Source of the DNA: Vibrio natriegens NBRC 15636 = ATCC 14048 = DSM 759
Lineage (GTDB): Bacteria > Pseudomonadota > Gammaproteobacteria > Enterobacterales > Vibrionaceae
Assembly (NCBI RefSeq): GCF_035621455.1
Contig: NZ_CP141823.1
Span: forward strand, 1,302,001 to 1,366,000
Direction: 5' to 3'
DNA: 64,000 bases
Shown here: piece after piece, positions 1 to 9,563 of the stretch
Position numbering within the stretch: position 1 is the first letter of the stretch
Layout: each line of letters starts with the position of its first letter
Position numbers and translations under genes: made by a program
Notes under the pieces: generated by a model
The model's database searches: none
Seen by the model: only the letters and a program-made list of their open reading frames with translations
What the model was told of the DNA's origin: nothing

Positions 1-265
1 CAAGTGCTTCGATCAGGACCGAAATCCACTCCTCAGAAATCACGCCACCTCGGTTAGCAACGCCAATAACCAATGTTTTGGCGCCCGCCTCAACAGCTTG
101 TGCCACACTTAGATCGTCAAGACCAACATCAGCGTTACAACCCTCAAGGCGTAATTGTCCAACACAATGTTCTGGTCGCCACGTTTTGATTCCCTGTGCT
201 ACTTTCGCTGCTAAAGCATCTGCAGCATCGCCTAAAAATAATAGATAAGGTTGTTTAAGTTCCAT
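1..265 (-). CDS. dgcN: DgcN-type N-acetyltransferase (DUF1611), 5' part only
   Basis: Only the first 88 codons are inside the window; the gene runs off the left edge. The N-terminus begins MELKQPYLLFLGDAADALAA and continues with a W-R-P segment and a V-I-G-V-A-N-R-G-G stretch, which resembles the N-terminal domain of DUF1611 proteins. Family knowledge: DUF1611 members named DgcN acetylate D-glutamate in the DgcN/DgcA catabolic route of marine bacteria. The ATG at 265 is the only plausible start in frame. It is transcribed away from the alanine racemase gene at 1330. The DgcA partner, normally adjacent, would lie outside the window, so the functional name is inferred from family resemblance only. 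Confidence 0.6.
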   Translation of the reverse strand, partial: MELKQPYLLFLGDAADALAAKVAQGIKTWRPEHCVGQLRLEGCNADVGLDDLSVAQAVEAGAKTLVIGVANRGGVISEEWISVLIEAL

Positions 266-1329
266 CTTGTGTTAACTCCATGTCGTGAATTGGATTTCTT
301 ACTAGCTTTTAATCTTGCTTCTCAATACAAACTACAGTGCAAAATTCGTGACATCAACATCAGTCGATACGTGAAAATATTTAAAGTATAAGCAATGAAA
401 CTCAAAAACATGCAATATATATTCAAATAAAATTAAATTAATGCATATATATTCATTTTGTTTGGCTTTCATAATATTCTGATTTTAACCTTGGCGTCGC
501 GCGTTAAATGTCGTTTATGTGTATGTCAGTAACAGATTGTGTTAGTACTTAGTGAATTACGCGTCTTATCTATAAAATAAGCTATGACTTATTCGTTGGT
601 CATTTATACTGAGTTTAAATTAATATATAGATGATTCTATTTTGTGATGTAATTCAAATTTTCCTGGTTGGTTTTATAATTAGAGCCCAATGATATTTTT
701 TAATATTCATCGAAATGCACCAAAATAATACATATTGACCCTAAATGGTGCGTAGTTTGCCATTTTTGTCTTATTTTTATCGCAATAATCCCATATTTAT
801 TTTATGGTTTTATTGGTGCTTGCTTTTATATATTAATCTGATATTTTGATTTATATCGAAATAATATACAGGTTTTAGAATTCCAGTTCGGAACTTATAC
901 TATGAGAGTTTATTTAGGGTATTTCACTGTAAAAAGCTTAATGGCTGAGTGTATGTGCTGATTGGAACGATGGTCTGTATATTGCCTAATTGATATTGAG
1001 CATATTTGCGTTGAGTTTATTTGGTGGCTTAGGCAACTCGTGTAGAAAGACCGTAAATTATTGCAAAACAAGAGCTAAAACCGTTATTAATCGGCTCATC
1101 AGATACAATCCAATGAATTGTGTTTGTAGAGCTGACATGGAAGAAATTCAATACCAATTTGAATGAGGAAATAGTCATTTCATTGCGTTGGATAAATCGC
1201 GTAGAGCAAGGTATCGATAGCATTAACTTGTTATTTTAATTACCGATCTCTTACCCAACCATCAGCGAATTTAACCTGTAAGAATGATGAAAAACTTACT
1301 CCGATTGGTATATCACTGGGAAAGAGTTA
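266..1329. other. 1.06-kb AT-rich spacer between dgcN and alr
   Basis: No convincing gene. Most of the stretch from about 300 to 1000 is visibly AT-rich with runs of A and T. A plus-strand frame from a TTG at 990 stays open to TGA at 1166 (58 codons) and continues in the same frame for another 17 codons, and a 64-codon frame exists on the minus strand at 1029-1223; neither has a Shine-Dalgarno sequence or a recognisable product. Promoters for both flanking divergent genes must lie here. Confidence 0.5.
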
Positions 1330-2409
1330 ATGATCACTGCTGAAGCTGTTATCAATCTAAAAGCACTTAGCGATAACTACGATGTACTTAAAAATAAATG
1401 CGCTGATAAATCTGTTGTCGCTGTGATAAAAGGTGACGCTTACGGGCATAACGCAGTAAAAACTGCACAAACACTGACGCAAGCCGACATGTTTGCTGTG
1501 TCTCGTATCGAAGAAGCGCTAGAGCTAAGAAGCGAAGGTATTAAACAGCCAATACTGCTGCTGGAAGGCTGTTTTTGTAAAGCCGATCTGGAAACGGCTG
1601 CACGTGAAGGTTTCCATACGGCGATTCATTGCAAAGAGCAGTTGGAAGATCTTAAACAGGCTGATATCACTACCCCTGTTACGGTCTGGCTAAAACTGGA
1701 TACTGGGATGCATAGGTTGGGGATCCACCCCTATGAACTCAGCGACTACGTTCGACAAATCGAAGCGACGAATAAACTCGCGGGACCGGTTGGTTTCATG
1801 AGTCATTTTAGCTGTGCTGACGATTTATCCTCTCCTGCGACACAAAAGCAGATCGATCTGTTTCTGTCGCAAACCGCCGACTTCCCAGGACCTAAAACAC
1901 TAGCTAACTCAGCGGGCATTCTGTATTGGTCTGACTCTCACCTCGATTACATGAGAGCGGGCATTTCTCTTTATGGTATCTGCCCAAATGAAAATGAAAC
2001 GGGTAAGGAGCATGGGTTACGTTGTGTAATGACGCTGAACTCAAAGCTCATTGCGATACGTGAGCATAAGGCGAATCAACCTGTCGGTTATGGTGAAAGC
2101 TGGACTTCAGAACGTGATACCAACATTGGTGTTATCGCGATGGGGTATGGTGACGGCTATCCACGAAATGCACCGGTAGGTACACCTGTCTATATCAACG
2201 GACGAATCGTTCCTATCTCTGGTCGCGTTTCTATGGATATGGTTACTGTGGATCTTGGGCCTGATGCACGTGATGCTGTCGGAGATACCGTCGAGTTTTG
2301 GGGCGACAATCTACCGATTGAAAAAGTCGCGAAACACATAGGTACCATTCCCTATGAACTCGTAATCAAACTGACTAAGCGAGTTCGCAAAACGTACGTA
2401 GAGGTTTAG
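1330..2409 (+). CDS. alr: Alanine racemase
   Basis: Fold-type III PLP enzyme interconverting L- and D-alanine in the cytoplasm; 359 aa is the usual length. The PLP lysine is Lys34 in VIKGDAYGHN (the family motif is usually V-K-A-D/N-A-Y-G-H-G, so the residue after Lys is Gly rather than Ala). The second catalytic base, a tyrosine, is Tyr254 in VGYGESW. The C-terminal beta domain contains ISGRVSMDM and a final YELVIKLTKRV. The ATG follows GGGAAAGAG at 1318-1326. No signal peptide is visible, unlike the periplasmic broad-spectrum racemases of Vibrio. It is a single gene. Next to a DgcN-type gene it may help supply or remove D-amino acids, but this is inference. Confidence 0.93.
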   Translation: MITAEAVINLKALSDNYDVLKNKCADKSVVAVIKGDAYGHNAVKTAQTLTQADMFAVSRIEEALELRSEGIKQPILLLEGCFCKADLETAAREGFHTAIHCKEQLEDLKQADITTPVTVWLKLDTGMHRLGIHPYELSDYVRQIEATNKLAGPVGFMSHFSCADDLSSPATQKQIDLFLSQTADFPGPKTLANSAGILYWSDSHLDYMRAGISLYGICPNENETGKEHGLRCVMTLNSKLIAIREHKANQPVGYGESWTSERDTNIGVIAMGYGDGYPRNAPVGTPVYINGRIVPISGRVSMDMVTVDLGPDARDAVGDTVEFWGDNLPIEKVAKHIGTIPYELVIKLTKRVRKTYVEV

Positions 2410-2478
2410 TTACAAACAGCCCTGCGTAATCAAATGATTAATAAGGTTCAAGCCATAGAAATATTCGGGTAGATGTCG

Positions 2479-4569
2479 TTATTTGGAGTCGTCATTAGAG
2501 TGGGTCGAGTCACGGCCAGTTCGAATGTTATCAACTGAATCCTTATAAAAGGATGAGGTGGTATGCATCAGCTGTTTTACGATCTGCTCTTTGTCCGACT
2601 CACTAATCAGACGCTGCCTGACAAACTTCTCAAGGTGCGCTTTTTGAACCGTATTCAGCATATGATGTAGCCATTTTCTATGGGCTGTCGCCGTAATCAC
2701 GGGGTAGGTTTTGTCCAGCTGACTGACGGTATCTGCGCTTTGCTGGCGCCAGGACGCCCAAACCTGAAGCACTTGTTTTTTCAAAGCGGGTTCAACTGGG
2801 TAGTCGTTTAGCAGAGCTTTAAGTTCGATAAGCGTTAAATCGGTAGTAAGTAATCGCGACCAAGCGAGTTCGTATTGAATGGACACATCTGACGTAGGCT
2901 TGTGTGACCATTTATCAAGCGCGCGTCTCAGCCATCGCTTATGAGTAGTTTGAGTGGCTGGATGTTGATATTTATGTCGAGCCGCATCCATTTGTTGATC
3001 AAAAAACTCTCTGTGCTTTTGATAACTTTCCATTGATATCAAGCCTTGATCATAAAGCAGATAGAGATATTCACTTTCGATACTCAGGCCTTCCATGATG
3101 AGTTTCTTATACAAACTTTGAGTGTCCACTTCTGTGGTGTAGAGATGGCGTAAATCGCGCTTTTCTTCATCCACATGCGATTTAAGTGATTGCATGATTT
3201 CATCAGGAGCACCGCTGTCGGCTAACGGTGTTTTAGCCAGATGTGCCAACACTTTCTCACTGGCTTTCATCGCCGATAACATAAGTTCTTTCTTTGTAAT
3301 CTTCTCTTCAATGCTGGTTTCATCCAGTTTTAAGCGGCTCGCAAGAGGAGATAACGTCAGCCCTTGAATTAAAATGGTAAAGAACACCGCACCCATGGCG
3401 ACGGCTAACATGGTTTCTCGTTCTTCGATAGCAAATAATGAGGTATCGGTAATCACCAATATCGAAAGTGCAAGAGTGACCGCACCTCTTAGCCCACCCC
3501 ATAAGCAGATGTGCTGGTATGATCGAGGCAGCGAGTAAGACAGGCGGCTAAGTCGCCCGAAAAATGGCAAAATCCAGTACACAAAACCCGCCCTTGCGGC
3601 AAGCATGCTGATGATCACCAGCAGAGTGTTTAACCAGTGCGACGCGATCAACTCCAAGTTTAACCACAACCCCACCAGTATAAAAATCATGGCTTTAGCG
3701 AGATCGGATAAGTAGGTCCAGAAGCTATTTAGATACTGATTGGACTCATTACTTATCGGCAATGGTGTGTTTTTTGCCAAGACCAAACCGCAAATAGTCA
3801 AAGCGACAATACTGCTGGCATGGACAAACTGCTCAACAGCGACAAAGCATCCAATCGCAGTGACAAGGCTGATGCTTATTTCGATATAAGGATCGTCGGG
3901 CAGCGCCTTCATCAGCCAAAGAAGCAGGTGACCCGTGACATAGCCACAAAGTGCACCGACTAAAAAGACCCAAGTGAATTGCCACAGCCCGGTGACTACC
4001 ATTTCGGTCGGGGTTAGGTGCATGGCAAAAATTAGCACTGCGATTTTGTATGCTGCAATGACGGTTGCATCATTGAATAAACTTTCTCCCTCTACAATCG
4101 TAATGAGATCTTTAGGCGCGCCGGACTCCTTAAAAATAGCGATCGTGGCGCTTGGGTCGGTAGCACTTAAAATAATCCCAAGGATTAGGGCGGTCTGAGG
4201 CGTTAAAATACCAATAAAAACAAGTGTCGCCGTAATGACTAACGTTGAGAACATGACGCCGGGAATGGCCATGATCATAATCGCGGACCAGTTAGCGGTG
4301 AACTTAGCGAAATCGAATTTATAGGCGGCCTCAAACACCAATAACGGTAGGAAGACGAATAAGATGGTCTTCTCTGCAATATCGGGTTCGTAGAATATGC
4401 TGATGCCTGCTGGCAGTTCGGGTAGAAGTGTAAGGCAAACCCCAGACATCACCAGAATAATTGGGAAGGGGACTCGCAGCGCTCTTGCTATCAGGGACGA
4501 AGCCACGGATACCGTGATTAACAGTACGATACCTAAGATCGATGATATGAAAATATCAGGAACATTCAT
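2479..4569 (-). CDS. CPA1-family Na+(K+)/H+ antiporter, NhaP-like, with long cytosolic tail
   Basis: 696 aa. About 12 hydrophobic segments fill residues 1-410, with the CPA1 signatures LSATDPSATIAIF and EGESLFNDATVIAA; the Asp of the second motif is the family's proton/cation-binding carboxylate. A further conserved block, WGGLRGAVTLAL, follows near residue 350. Residues from about 420 to 696 are hydrophilic and charged, a cytosolic regulatory tail like that of longer NhaP/Nhx-type exchangers. It exports monovalent cations in exchange for protons at the inner membrane, in pH and salt homeostasis. Ion preference cannot be told from sequence. It is transcribed alone; the convergent alr gene ends 69 bases away. 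Confidence 0.85.
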   Translation of the reverse strand: MNVPDIFISSILGIVLLITVSVASSLIARALRVPFPIILVMSGVCLTLLPELPAGISIFYEPDIAEKTILFVFLPLLVFEAAYKFDFAKFTANWSAIMIMAIPGVMFSTLVITATLVFIGILTPQTALILGIILSATDPSATIAIFKESGAPKDLITIVEGESLFNDATVIAAYKIAVLIFAMHLTPTEMVVTGLWQFTWVFLVGALCGYVTGHLLLWLMKALPDDPYIEISISLVTAIGCFVAVEQFVHASSIVALTICGLVLAKNTPLPISNESNQYLNSFWTYLSDLAKAMIFILVGLWLNLELIASHWLNTLLVIISMLAARAGFVYWILPFFGRLSRLSYSLPRSYQHICLWGGLRGAVTLALSILVITDTSLFAIEERETMLAVAMGAVFFTILIQGLTLSPLASRLKLDETSIEEKITKKELMLSAMKASEKVLAHLAKTPLADSGAPDEIMQSLKSHVDEEKRDLRHLYTTEVDTQSLYKKLIMEGLSIESEYLYLLYDQGLISMESYQKHREFFDQQMDAARHKYQHPATQTTHKRWLRRALDKWSHKPTSDVSIQYELAWSRLLTTDLTLIELKALLNDYPVEPALKKQVLQVWASWRQQSADTVSQLDKTYPVITATAHRKWLHHMLNTVQKAHLEKFVRQRLISESDKEQIVKQLMHTTSSFYKDSVDNIRTGRDSTHSNDDSK

Positions 4570-4697
4570 ACTTACTGGACGTCTTATTGGCTGCGCTAAA
4601 CCTATGAATTAATAATGGTTCATCTTTGGATAAGATTCCTGATTAATTTGAAAAGTACCTAATGTTCCTTATCTGTTTATCATTCAAGCGATCGAAT

Positions 4698-4877
4698 TTA
4701 CTTTTTGTAGCTAATGACGGCCGCAATGATTAACCCCATCCCGATGCCAGCAATCAGACAGCCGACAAAGGCGAGCGCAGAATGCTGAATAAAGATCATT
4801 CCTACCCCTAAGCCGAGTAGTGTTCCACCGCCAATTGCCCAGTTGCTTTTATCTTTCGGGTTTGTCTCATCGTTCAT
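4698..4877 (-). CDS. 59-aa two-helix membrane peptide, unknown function
   Basis: An unannotated-length gene of 60 codons. It begins MNDETNPKDKSNWAIGGG, a short hydrophilic N-terminus, and then has two glycine-rich hydrophobic stretches (about residues 14-31 and 34-55) ending in S-Y-K-K. This gives two short membrane helices with a charged C-terminus. The composition, glycine zipper-like spacing and clean start/stop support real coding. No family is recognised. It sits alone, upstream of the antiporter gene and on the same strand, 128 bases from it, so cotranscription is possible. Confidence 0.6.
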   Translation of the reverse strand: MNDETNPKDKSNWAIGGGTLLGLGVGMIFIQHSALAFVGCLIAGIGMGLIIAAVISYKK

Positions 4878-5175
4878 TTTACAAATCCTTGATCGTTGTA
4901 TCTGTGACTAACTATAGCTAAGGATTCGGCAATGATGATGTCGAAGGTTTCAACTTGGTGTTTTCTAGCCAATAAGACTATTAAATGCTTGTCGTGAAAG
5001 ATTAAAAAACAAAGGTGAAATAGTGCTGTTAAATGAAATTAGCCTGAAGATATAGACTAGAATTAGAGTAAAAGAACTTATTTCTCAAGGTATCAGAGTG
5101 CCTTGTCTCACGCTGTTGACTTACTTGCAACATCGATGAGCAGACAGGTCATCGTAGTAAGTATAAGGATTCGAT

Positions 5176-6177
5176 ATGTTTGAGGTTTTTACACGTCTCG
5201 CTGATTGGGTGACTTACCAGCTTTTTTCTTTTCAGCCCAATACCAAGCTCGCGGATGCTATTCACTTTTTTATTGAAGACGTCAGTAAAATCCTGGTGCT
5301 ACTGGTCGTCATGATTTATGTGATTGCGCTGTTTAGAGCCTCGTTAAATGTCGAAAAAGTGCGGCACTATTTAGCGGGAAAACGTAGATGGTTTGGTTAT
5401 CTTGCGGGCAGCTTCTTTGGCGCAATCACACCATTTTGCTCTTGTTCTAGCATTCCAATCTTTTTAGGGTTTACCTCTGCAGGTATTCCTATTGGTATCA
5501 CTATGGCTTTCTTGATCACCTCGCCATTGATTAACGAAATCGCCGTGTTGTTGCTATTCAGTTTACTTGGCTGGAAGTTCACCGTTATGTACGTGGTGAT
5601 AGGGATGCTTATCGGCATCGTGAGTGGCTGGATCCTTGATGTGATCGGCGCACAGCGCTGGTTACAGCCACTGGCATCAAAGGCGATGCGAAACGCCAAA
5701 ACTCCGCAACAGAGTCATGAAACTCCAAGTGACAATGGGAGCGCGGGAATAACGTTGTCAGAGCGACACACGTTTGCCAAGCAAGAGATGGTCGAGATTG
5801 TAGGTCGTGTCTGGAAGTGGGTGTTTATTGGGGTCGGCATTGGCGCTGGTTTACATGGCTTTGTTCCTGATGGTTGGATAGAAACACATTTGGGATCCGG
5901 TCAATGGTGGTCGGTTCCGGCGTCGGTACTTATTGGTATTCCGCTCTATTCGAATGCGACTGGTGTGATCCCGGTGATGGAAAGCTTACTTCAAAATGGT
6001 TTGCCAATCGGTACAACATTAGCATTTTGTATGAGTACTGTTGCGGCGAGTGTTCCTGAGTTTGTAATGCTGAAACAAGTTATGCAGTGGCGGCTTCTTG
6101 GTATGCTTTTCGGTATGTTGCTGCTCGCGTTTACGATGATGGGATGGATATTTAATTTACCACTGTGGCGATTTTAG
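5176..6177 (+). CDS. DUF318 (UPF0718/ArsP-like) permease
   Basis: 333 aa with about eight membrane helices in two halves joined by a hydrophilic loop near residues 165-200. The family hallmark TPFCSCSSIPIF is present with Cys88 and Cys90, and the second half repeats the pattern as a Ser/Pro-rich helix. Related permeases export trivalent organoarsenicals (ArsP) or divalent metals. The start ATG follows AAGGA. It forms a two-gene operon with the CxxC thioredoxin-like protein nine bases downstream, the usual partner of this family, which suggests redox handling of a thiol-reactive metal or metalloid. No ArsR-type regulator adjoins it, which is commonly the case elsewhere, so the inducer cannot be guessed. 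Confidence 0.8.
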   Translation: MFEVFTRLADWVTYQLFSFQPNTKLADAIHFFIEDVSKILVLLVVMIYVIALFRASLNVEKVRHYLAGKRRWFGYLAGSFFGAITPFCSCSSIPIFLGFTSAGIPIGITMAFLITSPLINEIAVLLLFSLLGWKFTVMYVVIGMLIGIVSGWILDVIGAQRWLQPLASKAMRNAKTPQQSHETPSDNGSAGITLSERHTFAKQEMVEIVGRVWKWVFIGVGIGAGLHGFVPDGWIETHLGSGQWWSVPASVLIGIPLYSNATGVIPVMESLLQNGLPIGTTLAFCMSTVAASVPEFVMLKQVMQWRLLGMLFGMLLLAFTMMGWIFNLPLWRF

Positions 6178-6186
6178 GAGCTGGAG

Positions 6187-6423
6187 ATGAAAATTTTTAA
6201 AGTGTTGGGGTCAGGTTGTGCGAACTGCGTTAATACCGCTAACTTGATTGAAAAAATTGCCGCGGAGCAAGGTGTTGAGGTTGAAGTGACGAAAATTACG
6301 GATATGGAAACCATCATGAACTACGGAGTGATGTCTACACCAGCCGTGGTGATGGACGAAGAGTTGGTGCATTCTGGCGGAGTCCCTCAAGCGGATAAAA
6401 TTCAGTCGTGGCTAACATCTTGA
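6187..6423 (+). CDS. Small thioredoxin/glutaredoxin-like protein (TM0996/MTH895 type)
   Basis: 78 aa, a minimal thioredoxin fold. The redox pair is C-A-N-C at residues 12-15 in LGSGCANCVNTANLIEK, and the cis-proline is in GVMSTPAVVMDEELV. Family members reduce disulfides or oxidised metal-bound cysteines in partner permeases. It is cotranscribed with the DUF318 permease (Shine-Dalgarno GGAGCTGGAG just before the ATG) and is followed directly by a strong hairpin terminator, so the operon consists of these two genes. Confidence 0.85.
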   Translation: MKIFKVLGSGCANCVNTANLIEKIAAEQGVEVEVTKITDMETIMNYGVMSTPAVVMDEELVHSGGVPQADKIQSWLTS

Positions 6424-6433
6424 ACGCAATAAA

Positions 6434-6457
6434 AAAGGCTGTTTTGCAACAGCCTTT
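6434..6457. terminator. Bidirectional terminator between the permease operon and the TRAP operon
   Basis: Perfect 10-bp inverted repeat AAAGGCTGTT / AACAGCCTTT with a 4-base loop. It has A-rich sequence on the left and T-rich sequence on the right, so it works for both convergent operons. Confidence 0.9.
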
Positions 6458-6471
6458 CCTTTCTCTAATAT

Positions 6472-7797
6472 CTAGCCCATGACTTGGTTTGGTAGCCAAG
6501 TGACCAAATCTGGGAAAACCATAACGATACACAAAACCAGTAATTGCACCAGGATAAATGGGGTGACTGATTTATAGATATCCAGCATGGTAATGCCTTT
6601 TGGCGCGATGCCTTTTAAGTAGAACAGAGCGAAACCATAAGGTGGAGTTTGTACTGCGATAACAATGTTTAGGATCATCAGAACACCAAACCAGATAGGG
6701 TCGTAACCCAGTGCGACAGCGACTGGTGTAAAGATCGGCGCACACATCAACACAATAATGAACTCATCAATGATGAAGCCCAGAAGTAGCATGATGATCT
6801 GGAACATGATGATGATCATGATCGGTGGCAGATCGAGACTGGTTGTGATGTCTGAAACCATGCCTTGTACTCCCATCAGAAGGTGGAAGTTACTGAATAC
6901 TGACGCACCAAGGATTATCCACATCGCGACGCTGACTAAGGTTGCCGTTTGTAGTCCGGCTTTCTGAACCATTGCTGGCTTAAAGCGTTTAAACAAAATA
7001 GACAGGATAATCGCACCTACAACACCGATTGCACCGGATTCGGTCGGTGTCGCGATACCGGCGATAATACTGCCCAACACAGCAACAATGAGTAACAGAG
7101 AAGACGCGCCGTCACGAATAGTTCTGAACAACTCATAACCTTTCGGGATCTCGATGTCATTGTCGCTATCAGTGTCTAGCGGAGCGCGATCCGGATTGAG
7201 TTTACAGGAAATCACTACGTAGCTAATAAGAAGCACAATGGTAATCAATGCGGGAACCATAGCGCCAAGAAACATCTTTCCGACCGAGTTTTGGGTCGCG
7301 GATGCAAACATGATCATAGGGATGCTTGGCGGAATGAGGATACCTAGAGAGCCGCCAGCCATGATTACACCCAATGCCAGGCGTTTATCGTAGCCACGTT
7401 CTAGCATCGGTTTTAATGCGATGCTGCTCGACGTCATGATACCTGCGCCGATAATACCAACCATAGCGCCAATCATTGAACACACGCCTATAACGCTGAT
7501 CGCCAATGAGCCGCGAATTCGCCCGATAGCTAACTGACTGGCGTTAAACATGGCATCCCCGATGCCTGAGCGAGTCAGAATCTGGCCCATGTAAATGTAT
7601 AGTGGTATCGCCAAAAGGATAAAGTTGAAAAAGGTGCTCTCAACGGTAGTAGGAATAATATTGAATAAACCTTCACCCCACGTTATGTAGCCAACGCCCA
7701 TGGCGATTGCCGCTAATGCGAGTCCGACTTGTGCACCTAAAGCAAAAGCGGTAAGGATACAGGCCAATAACACCCCTGTAAGTACTTCAATCTCCAT
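6472..7797 (-). CDS. TRAP transporter large permease (DctM)
   Basis: 441 aa with about 12-13 hydrophobic segments, the length and look of DctM subunits, which form the ion-coupled translocation channel of tripartite ATP-independent periplasmic carriers. Typical blocks are PLYIYMGQILTRSGIGDAM, GIIGAGIMTSSSIALKP and LGILIPPSIPMIMFA. Its ATG overlaps the end of the DctQ gene by 11 bases, and its Shine-Dalgarno GAGGAAG lies inside dctQ, so translation is coupled. Together with DctQ and DctP it imports a carboxylate. The operon diverges from a gabD/gabT-like pair and shares its operator region, which suggests the substrate is an amino- or N-methylated carboxylic acid. Confidence 0.92.
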   Translation of the reverse strand: MEIEVLTGVLLACILTAFALGAQVGLALAAIAMGVGYITWGEGLFNIIPTTVESTFFNFILLAIPLYIYMGQILTRSGIGDAMFNASQLAIGRIRGSLAISVIGVCSMIGAMVGIIGAGIMTSSSIALKPMLERGYDKRLALGVIMAGGSLGILIPPSIPMIMFASATQNSVGKMFLGAMVPALITIVLLISYVVISCKLNPDRAPLDTDSDNDIEIPKGYELFRTIRDGASSLLLIVAVLGSIIAGIATPTESGAIGVVGAIILSILFKRFKPAMVQKAGLQTATLVSVAMWIILGASVFSNFHLLMGVQGMVSDITTSLDLPPIMIIIMFQIIMLLLGFIIDEFIIVLMCAPIFTPVAVALGYDPIWFGVLMILNIVIAVQTPPYGFALFYLKGIAPKGITMLDIYKSVTPFILVQLLVLCIVMVFPDLVTWLPNQVMG

Positions 7798-8413
7798 ATG
7801 CCACTTCCTCTGTGTTTTGCTCTTTATTAAATTTTGTTGAATCTACTTTGAACGGCTGCTCTTCAAGCGAAGAAGGTACGTCGTGCTTTGATGGTTTCAG
7901 AAGTTCTCTGGATGTCAGCAGATAGAACAGGTTGCAAATGATTTGCACTGAGTACTGGGCAATAAATACCCCTGAAGATACCGTAATCATCAGCCAGAAA
8001 TGATGTAACGGTGGAGCCCATTCACTCTGAGTTCGGTAGTTAAGCTCCAGGCTTTCGAAAAACATGCCACCGCACACTTTGGCCATTACGGCTAAGAAGC
8101 CAATCGCCAATACGGCGGTTAGCAAATCGAAACAGCGTCTAACTTTTTCGGAAACCTTAGCGTGGATAATATCTACATTGATATGAGCGCCTTTCTGCTG
8201 TGCATAAGCGCCACCCAGAGCTGAAATATAACCAAATAGAAACAACGATGTGTCGTATCCCCAAATGGTCGGGCGGTCCAGAACATATCTTGCGAACACT
8301 TCGTAAGCGACGACACCAGCGAGTATTGGCAGGAGGTAGGAAACAGAACGCCCAATACCTCTAACTACACTCTGAACGACTCGACAGTATCCTATGAGAA
8401 TTTTTTCAATCAT
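7787..8413 (-). CDS. TRAP transporter small permease (DctQ)
   Basis: 208 aa with four membrane helices, the usual DctQ topology; it stabilises DctM and links it to the binding protein. The start is placed at the ATG at 8413 (MIEKILIGYC) because AAGGAGG lies seven bases upstream; the in-frame start at 8437 would put eight residues ahead of this Shine-Dalgarno sequence. The conserved motif region GGAYAQQKGAHINVDII is present around residues 67-83. The C-terminal 40 residues are hydrophilic. It is the middle gene of a DctP-Q-M operon. Confidence 0.9.
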   Translation of the reverse strand: MIEKILIGYCRVVQSVVRGIGRSVSYLLPILAGVVAYEVFARYVLDRPTIWGYDTSLFLFGYISALGGAYAQQKGAHINVDIIHAKVSEKVRRCFDLLTAVLAIGFLAVMAKVCGGMFFESLELNYRTQSEWAPPLHHFWLMITVSSGVFIAQYSVQIICNLFYLLTSRELLKPSKHDVPSSLEEQPFKVDSTKFNKEQNTEEVAYGD

Positions 8414-8473
8414 GTGGCCTCCTTGCAAAACAGACAAACAGAGGCGGAGCGAACTCCACCTCTCAATTCTTTG

Positions 8474-9490
8474 TTACTGTTTTTCCAATATGTCGATAAG
8501 CTGTTTAGAGTACTTATCTGCTGCTGCGTATTCTGCTGCGAGAGATTTACCCGCTTCTTCCCATGCTTTTTTGTCTGCTTCAGATGGTTCTGGGCTCCAT
8601 TTCAAACCTTTCGCTTCCATGTCGGCGATTGCCTGAGATTCCCACAGGATAGATTTGGTCATCTGCTCTTGTGCGTGAACGGTGGTAGCAGCGCTGACGA
8701 TAGCTTGTAGATCGGGAGATAGCTTTGCCCATGCTTTCTTGTTGACCACAATCGGCAGTACCTGTGCGCCAGCCAGAGGTAGCGGGTACATGTATTTCGC
8801 AACTTCAACGTGGTTACCGTCGCGGTGGTCAATCATGTTCGAGCCAATTGAACCGTCGATTACGCCTGTAGCCAGAGAGGTGTAGATTTCACTCCAAGCG
8901 AGTGAAACAGGTGAAGCTCCAAGGTTTTTCAGGAACTTGCCGTAAGCACCTGGCGCGCGAATTTTCATGCCTTTGAAGTCTTCAACAGACTTAATTTCTT
9001 CTTTAGTAATGATGTATACCGGAGGCTGAATGTAAGGATCCAACCACACCAGATTTTGAGAACCATAGGCATCTTTCAATACTTCAGACCAACCCTTTTC
9101 GTGGAACAAGGTCGAAAGTTCGCCCACATCGTCAGTACCACCCGGTAAGCCAATCTCGACAACGCCAGCTGGGAGTTCACCCGCGTGCATAGATTGAAAT
9201 GGTGCACCCATCTGGATCAGGCCAGATTTAACAGCACCCAGAATGCCCTTAGTACCAACGCCTTCGCCTGAATATAAAACCTGTACAGCGATGCGACCGT
9301 CAGACATGGTTTCAATATTCTTTGCCAGGTTTTCGTAAACTTGTCCATAAGCCGTTCCACGGCCATAAAGGTTGGCAAAGCGCCAGTTCTGCTCTGCAGC
9401 AAAACTTGCCGCTGAAGTAGCCATAGCGCCCAATCCCAGTGTCGCTGCAAGCATACTGCTCAGTAGCTTTTTACCTTTTCCCTTTAGCAT
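8474..9490 (-). CDS. TRAP transporter substrate-binding protein (DctP)
   Basis: 338 aa. A signal peptide with a basic start, hydrophobic core and Ala-rich end is cut near ASFA-AEQN (about residue 32), giving a periplasmic binding protein. The GMKIRAPG block holds the conserved arginine that clamps the carboxylate of the ligand, so a carboxylic acid is expected. First gene of the operon, with Shine-Dalgarno AGAGGA; 60 bases separate it from dctQ, a gap common in TRAP operons where DctP is made in excess. The promoter lies in the 208-bp divergent region that carries the four-half-site operator. Confidence 0.93.
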   Translation of the reverse strand: MLKGKGKKLLSSMLAATLGLGAMATSAASFAAEQNWRFANLYGRGTAYGQVYENLAKNIETMSDGRIAVQVLYSGEGVGTKGILGAVKSGLIQMGAPFQSMHAGELPAGVVEIGLPGGTDDVGELSTLFHEKGWSEVLKDAYGSQNLVWLDPYIQPPVYIITKEEIKSVEDFKGMKIRAPGAYGKFLKNLGASPVSLAWSEIYTSLATGVIDGSIGSNMIDHRDGNHVEVAKYMYPLPLAGAQVLPIVVNKKAWAKLSPDLQAIVSAATTVHAQEQMTKSILWESQAIADMEAKGLKWSPEPSEADKKAWEEAGKSLAAEYAAADKYSKQLIDILEKQ

Positions 9491-9563
9491 AGAAAGTCCT
9501 CTTCTAAATGTTTGTCGATTCCGTTTTCGATACTCATATTAAGAGTCGAGTGCTAAAGGAATA

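Noticed and set aside
1029..1223. 64-codon minus-strand frame in the dgcN-alr spacer
   Set aside because: No ribosome site, no recognisable protein pattern, and the opposite strand is equally open.
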